Positions 1 through 10,222 of a DNA stretch of 20,329 nt are shown here, in pieces. The translations under genes were made by a program, and so were the position numbers. Each line of letters begins with the position of its first letter. Positions within the stretch are counted from its first letter, which is position 1. Below the pieces are notes generated by a model that was not told the origin of the DNA, did not search any database, and saw only the letters and a list, made by a program, of their open reading frames with translations. Origin of the DNA: Intoshia linei (Eukaryota; Orthonectida; Rhopaluridae); assembly GCA_001642005.1 (NCBI GenBank), contig LWCA01000689.1, forward strand, positions 1-20,329, read 5' to 3'.

Positions 1-237
1 TTTTTCAACAATCTAAAATAAATCAATTTTTTTCTAATTAAATTTGTAAATTTCAATCTAGATTCGTGATATTTTATTAATTAAATTTTTTTTTGTTTCT
101 AAAATTTTTTATTTTTACCTGGAAATTAAAAATCCCGGTACTCGACTTTTGTCATTTCCCGGGAAATCACAATCACTAATTGTTTCACAATGTCACCTAA
201 TTAATTCTTACTGTCTGTTATATTTTTAATAAATTAC
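1..237 (-). other. Partial intron of Rad21 (between exon 4 and off-window exons)
   Basis: The stretch starts with a good minus-strand donor (GTAATT reading down from 237). I found no convincing exon here. Positions 121-180 hold a CCCGGGA-containing segment flanked by related CCCGG words, which looks like an old repeat rather than coding sequence. A tiny exon cannot be excluded in a gene whose other introns are about 40 bp. Confidence 0.5.
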
Positions 238-1645
238 CGCCATAAACTCAGCATTAATTGGCATACAAGGATTGGAATAAATATATTCGGACGTGCTTCT
301 TTCGACTATATTCATATCGTTGTCATTGCAAGGAGTCAAATCTATCGTGCCAACAATATCCGACGTATCCAGCATTTGTTTCTTTATAACCTACAAAACA
401 ATTGCATTAAAAATTATAAAATATCCAATTTATTCAAAAACCACTATCAAAAAATAAATTTCCTTTTTTTGGGTTCAGACATTTCGAAACACAGAAGGTC
501 CTCTTCAGAGTGTTCACAAAACGTTTGTAAAATGGTGGTCCCATTTTAAAAACACTTTTTTCATGTCAACTATTTTGTGTCACATTTAAACTAAAAGAAC
601 TAAACTCGTAAAGAACTGGTATTATACATCGTTTGCAAATGTTGATATTTGGGTTCGGGTCATATAATTCGAATATACACGGAAACGGTCAGATGAATAG
701 GTTGGTGATTATTTTAATTTCAAAAAAATTACTTGACTTTCAATGGAAATAAACTCGTCAATAATGTTTCTCTTTCTTTTGTTTCTAACTTTATCTAAAC
801 AATTTTGAAAATTAACATTGAACAAAACAGTACCATTCTTAATAATAAAATATTCATTTTCTAGAGGTTCCAACTCGAAATTATCACCAGCAACCAATAA
901 TTTATCATCAATAATAGAATCAAAGTGTTTTTCGAGTTCAATCTCTTCCATTTTTATATCTTCAAGTTTACTTTCATCTTCATCTTCAGATTGCTTCATC
1001 AAATCGCCATATGCATCAGGTATGGTTGGATCATCAAAAAGATGAGCGTCTTCGCTAATATTGGACGTACCAAAAATATCTAATGTTAAATCTCTCGACA
1101 TATTTACATCTGATTTTTTTCCTTGGAAAAATGGATTAATTGATGTATTTGACAAGGTAATGTCTTTATCTTGGGCTAAATGCTTGTCCAATGATTTTTT
1201 TATTTCTTCATTGCTATGATAAACTTTAATTTTCTTTTATCAAATCAATTACCTCATCATTTCGACCTTTACTACTGGCTTGGGTTTTTTAATCTTTTTA
1301 ACTTTTTTTGCTTTCTGAGTGCGTGATTTTATATTGTTGTAAATGTTGATTCTATATGAAGCTTCATCGCACTCGTTGAGTAAGTATTTAGTTTTTCGTG
1401 AATAAATTCGGACGACACCCAGCAATAAATGACCTGATGTTCTAAGTGCTATTTTTGCCTATAGTGAAATTATTTTAAAAAAATCAATTTAAAATTGTTA
1501 CTGTAGGTTCTAAAATGGCCATAACACTTTCTTCTATATTACAATTTAAAACATGTGATTTTGTTAATTTTCTCTCCCAGTGTGCTGCCAGCCATGCTAT
1601 TCCTAATGGTCCTTTTTTAGATAAAAAGCAATCGGTGTAAAACAT
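238..1645 (-). CDS. Rad21: RAD21/SCC1 cohesin kleisin subunit, N-terminal four exons (3' end off window)
   Basis: RAD21 closes the cohesin ring by bridging SMC1 and SMC3, and separase cuts it at anaphase. Exons on the minus strand are 1645-1502, 1458-1253, 1213-733 and 390-238 (328 codons); all phases join cleanly across GT-AG introns of 43, 39 and 342 bp. Residues 1-100 carry the Rad21/Rec8 N-terminal domain: [20 protein letters not shown] at the start, then [10 protein letters not shown] and, across intron 1, [19 protein letters not shown]. Residues 118-277 are acidic; the block ELEPLEN followed by KRKRNIIDE matches the central part of animal RAD21. Exon 4 ([16 protein letters not shown]) matches the segment after it. 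The C-terminal winged-helix domain that binds SMC1 is missing because the gene runs off the left edge. The start is the first ATG of the family's invariant MFY opening. Identification is very secure; the distal donor at 237 is inferred. Confidence 0.95.
391..732 (-). other. Intron 3 of Rad21 (342 bp)
   Basis: It is bounded by donor GTAATT (reading down from 732) and acceptor TTTTGTAG (ending at 391). Exon phase is 0 on both sides, and the joined protein matches RAD21 across the junction (IESQ then VIKKQMLD). It is much longer than the two 39-43 bp introns upstream. No recognisable internal element. Confidence 0.85.
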
Positions 1646-2252
1646 GAATTTTAAAACAATTAAAAATTACAAATGGATAAAATAAATTCTAGCGAAATTA
1701 TTAAAATTCTAGCAAATTTTGCGCCAAAGAAGAATGTATCATAGTAGCTAAAATTTACATGTACAAATGTATGAATATTTTGTGTGTATAAAACCAAATT
1801 GAAATTACTTTAGTAATAACTTCTTGTTACTAAGATGATGACATTACAAAATTTTATGTCAAATTACGTCAATTATGAATTCATTATTTAGAAATTATTA
1901 ATTTGTATAGCTTATTAAATTCACATGGGACCTCTAGGAACGTGTGCATGTCAATAAGATTACTTGTAAAAAATAAATTTTAGTCAAATTTGTAGAGGTT
2001 TATGCACCGTTTAAACTTTTATTGTTAGATTCTACTGTATTATGAATTTTAATATTAGATTAACAAAAATTTAACATTTGAATGAATTTCATAAGCTCAA
2101 CTGAATGAGAGATGAATGAAATGAGAGAAAGCCAGACTGAATCTGACTTTAAATTTCAATAGATTGATCCATTAGTTACTAAATATATAATAAAATAATA
2201 AAAGTTTATTTTAATGTGGCGCAATTTATTTTGAAAACATACTGATTGTAAA
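1646..2252. promoter_or_regulatory. Divergent spacer, probable shared promoter of Rad21 and Ect2
   Basis: The 607 bp between the two start codons (Rad21 leftward, Ect2 rightward) contain no coding exon that I can support. Both 5' UTRs and core promoters should therefore lie here. The stretch is very AT-rich with many TA-rich words, and I cannot single out a TATA box, initiator or factor site. An in-frame stop lies just upstream of the Ect2 ATG, which supports that start. Confidence 0.5.
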
Positions 2253-4581
2253 ATGAAAAACTCGTACGTTGAAGAAAGTTTTGAATCTTCAAAACCTTTT
2301 GCGGATACGAGAATAATTTTGGTTTGTAACAATATAGACGAATATGATGAAATAGTGAAAAATATCAAGTATAATAATATTTCATACACCCATCTCACAT
2401 ACACTGACGTAATGATATTGAAAAATTGGACAAATGAGACATTCTATAATAGAGATTTTTCTAGAAACATTATGGTACTGAATGAATTTGGAACTCCAAA
2501 ATTTTTACAAATCATCAAGTATAATTGTATAATTCAATCAAAATTCGATATTATTGGAATACCACTCTTAAAATATTACTTATTACACTGGATTCCAATG
2601 CCTAAATTCGTGAGACCAATTTACACGAATCACTTAGAAAATGTAAATATTTTATTCAATGGTTTCAAGGATAAAAAAGTCGTTTCTAATTATGTAAATC
2701 TTATACATTACATGTCAGGACAAGTCAGAACTTCCGTGTCTAATAGAATTACTCATTTAATTTCAAAATGTGCTTACGGTTATAAATATCATAAATTAGT
2801 CGATTTGGGTAAAAAAATTGTATCGGAAGATTTCATTGATTTCTTGTGGGACAAGAAAAACGAGTCAAATGTCAATTTTAATGAAATTGAAAGTCAATTC
2901 ACCCTTTCTACATTTTACAATTCAGTTTTAATGTTTATTGGGTTTAAGAATGAAAGAACTGCAGAGTTGGAAAAGATTGCTATTGAAAATGGTGCAGATA
3001 CTATTAATTCAGACCCTTTTATGGCGACGCATGTCATAATTAAGGATTCGGTTAATAATTCTTCCATTGCTCCTTCCAATTCTCATCAATTTGTGCTGAC
3101 TGAACAATGGTTTTGGGAAAGTGTTAAATGTAGACACTCGGTTGACGTAATTAACTACCAATATGTCGATAAAAATTCTAGCTTTGATATGCTTAAACTT
3201 TCCGATAATGGTTACATGAATTCTAGTTTAAATCGGTCCGTCCATGCCTACTCCCCGCAAAATTACAATAGGCGTAATAGTATAAAACAACAACTAGCAG
3301 ATCTTGTCAGTAATACAAATTATATCAGTTTACACCCTTTAAAAACACCTAGACTTTCACAAACAATGCTGGTAAATCAGGAGGGCAACGATCAAGTGGA
3401 CAACGTATTAAAAAAACCAAGTTCTCCTTTCATTATAAAACATATTAGCAGCAAATTTATGCCAATCAAACAACCTTCTAAACGTTATCACATTCTTTTA
3501 GAATTACAAAATACTGAAGGCAATTATGTTTCCATATTGGACAATCTTTTACGCGCTAAATCGGACCTTGAAGATAAAAATACAGATTCACCTAAAAAAA
3601 GAAACAGTGAACCCACCTATCACATTCCTATCGCAGACTCTCGCATTATATTTTCCAATTTACCTCACATTTATAATTTACACGCTCAATTATACTCTCA
3701 AATTACTGAATCCATGCTAAAATACCAAGACCAAGCTTGCATATCCGATATTATTCTTAAACATATTGACGAAATGAACAAAATATACCCCACATATGTA
3801 AGGTTCATGGACAATGCTAGACAAGTATATAAACACCATGAAAAAAACAATCTATGTTTTCAAGCCCATATAATGACTCTTATGAACAAACCGGAATTCG
3901 GTAGACAAACCATTATTGAATTACTTGTCAGACCCGTGCAAAGATTACCAAGTTTAAATTTACTTTTAAAAACACTCTTTAAGAATACTGATTCTAATTT
4001 TTCTGATTACAAAAAATTGGGCCCCGTCATTACAAAATTGGAATCTGTTATATCAAAGATTAATGAATGTAATCGCCAAGCTGATAAATACAAGCAAATG
4101 TTTGAATTGATGAATCAAATTGAAAATTGTCCACCTATACTTCTTTCAGCTTGCCGGGAATTTATTCACAGGTGTGACTTTATTGAAGTTAGTGATATAA
4201 TTTTGGGAGGTAGTCATCATGGAACTTTGTTTGTTTATTCCGATTTATTGCTTTTGACTAAACGTAAAACTAAACCTAATAAATCTCCAAATAGACAAGG
4301 GTTGTCTCGAAATGGATCTGCTTGCAAACGATATAAATTTGTTAAAATGATCTATCTTAATGAATTGAGAGTTATTGTCGACGTGGTGGATACGAAGGAA
4401 TGCCACAATGTAGTTGCTATTATTTGTAAAAAAACTGCTGCTTCAGTTGAAAAAATGATTGCTTTTTTGTTGTGCACGAAAACTACACATCCTGTAGAGG
4501 AGAAACGGGACTTTCTAGAAATGCTAGCCAAGACAGTCACTAATGCTGTTTCACATGTTGATTATCGTCAAATTCTTACCG
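2253..4581 (+). CDS. Ect2: ECT2/Pebble Rho guanine nucleotide exchange factor, exon 1 (BRCT-BRCT-DH-PH)
   Basis: ECT2 (Pebble in Drosophila) activates RhoA at the equatorial cortex to drive the cytokinetic furrow. Its BRCT repeats bind the centralspindlin GAP. This exon encodes residues 1-776. An N-terminal BRCT-like segment spans about 18-115. BRCT1 is about 117-200, with ITHLISK and a following lysine-rich loop as in the phosphopeptide pocket. BRCT2 is about 222-305, ending LTEQWFWESV. The linker holds a Thr-Pro site (365-366). The DH domain is about 411-605: ILLELQNTEGNYVSIL opens it, and LLVRPVQRLPSLNLLL (557-572) is the conserved CR3 helix. The PH domain is about 625-760, with GTLFVYSDLLLLTKRK. 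The final base at 4581 begins a split codon; donor GTAAAT follows. Without splicing, the frame would stop five codons later. It is one unbroken 2.3 kb exon, unlike the paralogue next door. Confidence 0.96.
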
Positions 4582-5016
4582 GTAAATTAATTTTTTTTTA
4601 ATTAGTCTATGGGTGATCTTTACTTTTTTTCGAATTACCTACCTGTGACAAGATTTTATTATTTTTTTAACATATTTTCCATTCATAGCTGTTGGTTTTC
4701 AATATATGAATGTTTAACTCTTTCAAAGTCGAATTAATTAAATAGGAATTAAAAAATAATTAACCACTTTTTTCCAGTATATATCATAAGGTAGATGAAA
4801 TTACATATTCATTAAAAAAATTTTATTTACATTTAATTTAATAAATCTAAAAATGATCATTTTGAAAGGGTTAATACTATTAATTATTATTATATTAAAT
4901 TACTATTAGAAATTAGTTAATACACGATTTTTCTAATTTTTGGTGGATATATTTATATTAAATTGCATATTATCACAAAATTGTCTTTATGTAAAAAAAT
5001 CTTTTTACTCTACACT

Positions 5017-5229
5017 TCTCTTTTTTTTTATAACTTAAGTTAAGAATGAGTTATTTTAGTCTTTTTGATGTCAGTGGTTCCCAACTTTGTTTGATTGTGG
5101 TACACTAAATTTATGAAGGTGTGCCGGGGTTAAAATTTTTAATATATCTTTGGAAGGGTTTGTAATTATATAATATAATTAAAAAATATTTAACTCTATT
5201 TTTCTCTTTATAACCCAAGTTAAGAATGA
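5017..5229 (+). repeat. Direct repeat pair flanking a hAT-like fragment
   Basis: Copy 1 (5017-5049) and copy 2 (5201-5229) share CTCTTT...TATAAC.TAAGTTAAGAATGA with few differences. They lie about 180 bp apart around the hAT-like fragment. This could be a segmental duplication or two copies of one repeat. Confidence 0.6.
5079..5170. mobile_element. hAT-like element fragment (CAGTGGTTCCCAAC end)
   Basis: CAGTGGTTCCCAAC at 5080, followed by GATTGTGGTACAC and GTGTGCCGGGG, is the style of terminus seen in hAT MITEs. No partner end is evident nearby. It sits between the two copies of the direct repeat at 5017-5049 and 5201-5229. Confidence 0.45.
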
Positions 5230-5609
5230 CTGTATGGCTGTCATGTCAAACTCAAATACGTGGCGGGTCGCATTATTTTAAAAAAAATTTAGACGGGCCG
5301 TATCATAAAAATTTTCCGAGCATCACTTTTGAATCAAGATCATTGTGTATTGGAAAGTGACGTCAAATCAAAGTCGCATCGTCGGAAACGGCGTAAAATT
5401 TGTGAGTTTTTGCTTCGTCATTATTTTGTGTTCATTTCATCTTGGAAATATTAAGAAAAAAATTTTTTGTTTGGTTTTGTATCCATTGTGCAAGATTAAT
5501 TTTTTCAAAGTAATGTTCGACTGATAAGAATAGAATTTATAGCTTGCACGTATTTTTAAAATTTAAAAGTTTAAGACTTTTTAATTGTCATTATTTAGTA
5601 TATATGATT

Positions 5610-8315
5610 TTAACCCATTTAGACCGGAACCATTTTTTTTGATGAATCATAACGAAACTTTTTTGGGTCGATACATATTGTCTCAAACCCTCATATTTTG
5701 ATTTTTATGAAAATCGGAAACTAGGCAAAGAAGTTATGAGATGTGTATATGGTCACACTAGGCTAATATGACTACAAAATTTGTAAAATGTATATGAATA
5801 TATTTAATTATTATTGTCATGTATATGATAATATACAAAACATGGAATATATAGTCCAACGTTGCATTTTCGCATTTTGATCGTACCACAGATTTACAAT
5901 GATTGTATTGACATCTTCTACGCTTTCCATCATGTATCTGTGCCACAAAACGGTTTAACCCATCATAGCGACTACTGTTTGATTTCACAGATAAATTACT
6001 GTAATTTGAGGTCTGAATGTTATTCATAGCATATTTGTCTATGTAGGCCATTGTTACTGAACGTCTAAAGTGAAATTGCGTTACATCAGTGTGGTTTCGG
6101 TATAATATACAACTATTCTGAAGAGCCACGTCAATTGTCCAAGTAAATATACTCCACCACCATTTTATACCTCTAATTCCTATTCGGAAGATATTTACAT
6201 TTTGGTTCATCTGTCTGTCCCTCTCATGTTTTTGTTGTATTTTTTGATGCTGTATGGAATTTTAATGTTTATCTTTTTACCTTTTACTCTATCCCATCTC
6301 TTGACAGTAGCGTCCGTATTTTTTCCGTATAACGTAGATAACATAGAAACAACGGAATTGTCATTCCATTTCACTAATCATAAGTCTGTCGACTCGTAGG
6401 TACCCATAGCATGGTCAGAGTATCCACGTTTACACTTCTTAACATCACGGTTTGATTTTATGGTACAGTAACTTACTATTCTATTTTTTCTAATAGTTCC
6501 AGTGGCGTTATATCCCAATTGTTTTAGTCTACACATCAATTTAGTCGAGGTAAATAGATTGTCTAAATAATAATGATAGTTGAATTTTTTTTTTCTTCAC
6601 TGTATTGATCTATTAAATCTAGAACAGTGGCTGCCATTTTTCCATATTTTTTTGTTTTATATAACCATTTGTTGTATTTTTACATCAAACTTTGTACCCT
6701 ACTCGTATAGGCTTACATCAGATCGTTTGTTTGCATCCATGTTTTGCCAAAATATTCTATCATAGATTCTTCATGTGATATGTTTTCAGAGACCATAAAA
6801 TGTTCCATAAATTTACGACTCAAATGGTCTAATAATGGCCTAAGTTTGGTGTATTTGTCGTGTTTGTTTATAATTCACATGGTAAAAAATGGATGCAACG
6901 CATAATTTGCGAAAACCTATCTCGGTTCATTGCTTTGCGGACAGCGTCATTTTTCAAGTCAATATCATTAGACCAAAAGGATTTTCTACTTGATCTCTTA
7001 TTGTAACCAGAAATAATTAATATAGCAAAGAATAATCGCATTTCTGCAATTGATATATTAATCTTATTCTAATTTCTATAATTATTATATATAATAGATT
7101 GATCCCTTATATATGTTACTATTTTGTCATCAAAAAACAATTCAAATATCTCACTTGGTTTCATATTTGAATAGTCCGTAGAGATTGGTTTCTCGAAAAT
7201 TCTGAGGTTTTTTTTTGATAAATCTTGTTTAGTCCACTTGATTTTATCACTACCTTGTTCGATTTTGTAAAATTCTGATTCTGTAAATATTGAAGTTCTC
7301 AATTGATTCCCGGTCAGTTTTTCATAATTGACAGTGTCTTCGTCGCCCGAGTCTTTATCAGTAAAATCCATTATTTTTGGAGGTTCGATGTACACGCCTA
7401 TGACCTTCAAATTCTTCATCGTCGAGTATATCGTTGAAACTATTAATATTTATAACTAAAATATTACCTTTTGGACATCTAGTGTTGTTTATCTACAGTT
7501 TTTCAATAGATTCAAATAATTGTAAAAATTTTATATTTATCGTAATATCTTTTGTATTTTATAAACTAAATATAGTGTTTTATCTAAATAAGTACAACCG
7601 ATAAGTATTAGATCAATTAGAAAGCGTTAATTATTATCATTATTGTCATGTTTTCAGAATTAAAGTACACGTAGTAAGGATGAATTTAAGTTTATACGCG
7701 AAAAATTGCGTATTTAAAAAATATGTATCATAGTGAAGAAAGATAATAATACGATGTATTGATCTACGCGTGTACAAATTCTTAAAATCGTTATCTTCCT
7801 AAAATTTTATTTTAAATGAACTAATTATTAGCTCGTGCAATTAATAATTATCACAGAACACATAAACAATTTTTGCATACATACACAATAAACAAAAAAG
7901 TACATTTACAAATTTTGTACATGTTTAGACCTGATGTGACATATAAGTCACGTCTAATTAAAATTACTATTACTATTAATTAATGTACTAGAATCATTAG
8001 ATATTTTGCACACATATACATGGATGTACTAATTATCATAAATTACATTTACTACACTTTAAACTACACTAAAATTAAAGTTATTGATGAAAATAAACTC
8101 TCATAAAAAGAAAATAAAATTCATCTTATTAAAATTAAAATTTTAATAATATTAATGTAATTTAAATTAATAATGATGACCATAATTATAATCAGCGAAG
8201 ACTATCCAATGTTACATCAATAGTTTCATTTACTTTACAACTTTTAAAGTTATTAGACAATTAAATAATATTTTTTACCGTGACATATATGTCACAGCAG
8301 GGCTAAATGAGTTAA
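5610..8315 (-). mobile_element. piggyBac-family DNA transposon, decayed, with TTAA target duplications
   Basis: TTAA at 5610-5613 and 8312-8315 mark the insertion. The left end reads CCCATTTAGACCGG. The right end, read inward on the other strand, is CTCATTTAGCCCTG, so the terminal inverted repeats match over about 13 bases with a few changes. The 2.7 kb length is normal for the family. Minus-strand remnants of a piggyBac transposase (5758-7478) fill the left-centre. The right 800 bp are noncoding and carry two 16-base GTGAC palindromes (7936-7951, perfect at 8280-8295). Family assignment is secure from both the target site and the protein. It cannot move by itself because the transposase is broken. 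Confidence 0.93.
5758..7478 (-). pseudogene. Broken piggyBac (PGBD-type) transposase
   Basis: Recognisable pieces in order on the minus strand are as follows. An acidic N-terminus has IEPP and DKDSGDEDTVN, then PSEIFELFFDDKIV (to 7069). After an in-frame TAG come FFAILIISGYN and AMNRDRF. After a frameshift come DKYTKLRPLLDHL and SHEESMIEYFGK, then LDNLFTSTKL with GTIRKNR, and KWNDNSVVS. After another shift near 6211 come IRGIKWWWSIF and a degenerate cysteine-rich tail. Of the three catalytic aspartates, the first is now Glu (codon 6770-6772); the second (6561-6563) and third (6360-6362) remain. The start may be the ATG at 7478, whose first four codons precede a short interruption. At least two internal stops and two or three frameshifts make it non-functional. 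Confidence 0.93.
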
Positions 8316-8528
8316 TAGTATGATTGATATCAGTTAATGTTAAAATATACATATACAAAGTCGCCACGGGCCGCACTTAAATTTTAAAAGGGTCGCAAGT
8401 TTGACTTAGCTGCTGTCTGAGTTATTTCTATTTTGATTAAAGAAATGATGAGAATAAAAATATATTTGAGATTTCGTTCATTAATTTAAATTTTGAAAAT
8501 TTTATAAAATATATCTGAATATTTTTAG

Positions 8529-8956
8529 TGTGTGATGCAAAACAACTCAATATTGACATGTCAAATATCAACTACCACCTTTCTCAAACAAAAAAATTTA
8601 CTCGACGAGTTTCGCGAATGTTTTCATTTAGTAGGACACCAAGACTAAATAAGCATTTTTCAAGGTCTTTCCTTATGGGTCACAAAAAACGCCATATTAC
8701 CACATCATCCACAAATGGACAAGCAGATGGATTCGATTCAATGTCTAGCTGTAGTAACCAAGATAAAATTAGCATTGCTAGTACCAGTAAAGCAGAACAT
8801 TTGGGTTATCACAAATGCGATTTTAAAAAACCAGATGACAAATTTAATGTAAATGAAAATGAAACTTTTGTTCAAGAAAATGATTCTGTTAAATCTTTTA
8901 ATATCATTCCTATTTTTAATGATGATATTGATATCCCTAATAAAGAACATTTGTAA
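8529..8956 (+). CDS. Ect2: ECT2/Pebble, terminal exon 2 (basic C-terminal tail)
   Basis: The acceptor TTTTTAG ends at 8528. G from exon 1 plus TG gives Val777, so the frame is kept and the joined protein is 918 aa, close to vertebrate and fly ECT2 length. The exon encodes the short segment after the PH domain (VCDAKQLNIDMSN). A polybasic, Ser/Arg-rich stretch follows at about residues 798-830 (KKFTRRVSRMFSFSRTPRL), resembling the ECT2 tail that helps bind membrane. The last 85 residues are polar and acidic with no recognised domain. The stop at 8956 is 55 bp from the stop codon of the convergent paralogue. The segment would be a free-standing ORF only from a GTG, so reading it as an exon is much better supported. 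Confidence 0.9.
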
Positions 8957-8975
8957 ATTTTACCGAATTTTAATA

Positions 8976-8981
8976 TTTATT
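8976..8981 (-). terminator. Candidate polyadenylation signal AATAAA of the ECT2-like paralogue
   Basis: AATAAA on the minus strand lies 31-36 bases after the paralogue's stop codon. It falls inside the 55 bp gap before the Ect2 stop codon, so cleavage would occur within or very close to the Ect2 3' coding end on the other strand. Confidence 0.45.
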
Positions 8982-9011
8982 ATACATTAGTAATATAACG
9001 AAATTTATAAA

Positions 9012-10222
9012 TTATTCAAAATTTAAACTTTTAGTTTCAATTTTATCTAATACTGTTCGTGTTTTTTTAAATGAAAAAAGTTTATCATTTTCGTTCATTA
9101 TATTTTCAAGTTTTTCTTTTTTATCATTATGTAAACTTATTTCCTGGTCGCTGCTGGCTTCACTTTTTGATTTTGCTTGAGTAGCCAGTTTTATTGCGGT
9201 GTATCGAGATATTAAATCCATTTTTGAGTTTTCAAATTTTTCACGTTCTATTTCTTTTCCATCCAGCTATTAATAAATTTTTACAAGTTATTTATTAATA
9301 TCCAAAATTTATTTAGGAAAGAGTTGTCAGGTCATACCAGTTCCGTACAGACCAATGCTAGTATAATATAATAATACTAGGTTGACTGTTATGTTATACG
9401 TACAAACATCACCTAGCTCTGCCGAGGGCACATTTTTATTATACCGAAAAAATAAATTCACGTTGAAAATCTAACGTAAAAAAAACGTATTTATTTATGG
9501 ATTAGGATTTATTAGGTTAAATTTTATCAAGTTTAGAATTTGGAAAATGACCAACTGAGGGTGAAGCAATATAATCTTAGCTGAACTTGTTTGATTCTCA
9601 ACTTGATGTAAATATCGTTTACATTTTTTGGGATTTGAATCTTCTCACTTTACGAAATGCTCATTTCATTTTAATGGGTATGGTTTAATAATTTAAGCTT
9701 AATGTCTAAAATAATGAACATTAAACTACCCAATAAGATTCTGGTCGACTGGAACTGTTGGTTCGGTATTTGATTGTAAATCTTTTTTTAACGTTTTGAT
9801 TTATTTTGTGGACTAATAATGTTTTTCTGTTGGCATCAAAATTAAAAAAACGCATCATGGAATCCATCATTCCTGTATTTTTGGGTAACTGTGTTGCTAA
9901 TTTCTGAGCGTTTAATTTGATCATGGTACATACCTATTTTTAAATTATTATGATTTTTTTTATTAAAATTAGACCAATTAAATTAAAATAATTTTTTAAT
10001 AATTAAATACATGTATGACATCGCATCGAGAGATAAAATATTAATAAAATACCGTGTTTGTTAGTGATCTCCTGTTTTGAATTGATTTGTACATAGTTAA
10101 CATTATTCTTGCTTTCAGTTTTTTAGCGTCGATATCGTTGGGGTGTATTGAATCTAGGTAAAATGCTACGACATTTTCTTGTCGTACGTTCCATTTTCGA
10201 TACATTATAACAATGATTGTAT
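9012..10222 (-). CDS. ECT2-like paralogue: end of PH domain and C-terminal tail, exons E12-E14
   Basis: E12 (10222-10053) completes the PH domain (TIIVIMYRK, then a helix ending RRSLTNT). E13 (9933-9730) begins VCTMIKLNAQKLATQ, recalling VCDAKQLNIDMSN at the same place in Ect2, and continues with a basic segment (NQNVKKRFTIKYRTN). It ends RPESYW before donor GTAGTT. E14 (9266-9012) continues LDGKEIEREKFENSKMDL with a charged, probably helical C-terminus (KKEKLENIMNENDKLF). If the E13 donor were not used, the frame would stop two codons later. The 463 bp intron between E13 and E14 holds one copy of the dispersed repeat family. Confidence 0.82.

Larger units (their letters stand above)
5237..8415. 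mobile_element. Old hAT-like nonautonomous element split by the piggyBac insertion
   Basis: The left end (5240-5300) has TCATGTCAAACTC, a GGCGGGTCGC block and GACGGGCCGT. The right end (8361-8412), on the opposite strand, has AAGTCAAACTT, GCGACCC and GCGGCCCGTGG in the same order. Such GTCAAACT...GGGCCGC termini are typical of hAT-like MITEs in animal genomes. Removing the 2.7 kb piggyBac leaves about 470 bp. I could not define a clean 8 bp target duplication, so the exact ends are approximate. Confidence 0.55.
4582..8528 (+). other. Single large intron of Ect2 (3,947 bp), transposon-filled
   Basis: A GTAAAT donor and TTTTTAG acceptor flank it, and phase 1 is kept. It contains, in order: AT-rich sequence; two related copies of a 30-base word (5017-5049, 5201-5229) around a hAT-like end; a hAT-like left terminus (from about 5237); a piggyBac element (5610-8315); and the matching hAT-like right terminus (about 8361-8415). 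Most of its length is explained by insertions. The original intron may have been far shorter. Confidence 0.85.

Noticed and set aside
121-180. Short minus-strand exon candidate in the Rad21 intron ending at TTTCCAG/GTAAAA
   Set aside because: Its reading frames stop or do not resemble RAD21, and the sequence looks like a CCCGGGA repeat.
818-1045. Serine-rich open frame on the plus strand
   Set aside because: It is the antisense of the acidic RAD21 exon 3; the serines come from complementing Asp/Glu codons.
2156-2404. Minus-strand frame of 82 codons
   Set aside because: It overlaps the Ect2 N-terminus and promoter and has no family resemblance.
3526-3720. Plus-strand frame within Ect2
   Set aside because: An out-of-frame shadow of the Ect2 DH-domain coding sequence.
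6202-6765. Two hydrophobic plus-strand frames (6202-6399, 6580-6765)
   Set aside because: Antisense to recognisable piggyBac transposase fragments; the hydrophobicity comes from complementing A-rich codons.
8738-8950. Minus-strand frame of 70 codons
   Set aside because: Antisense to Ect2 exon 2, whose phase and homology are secure.
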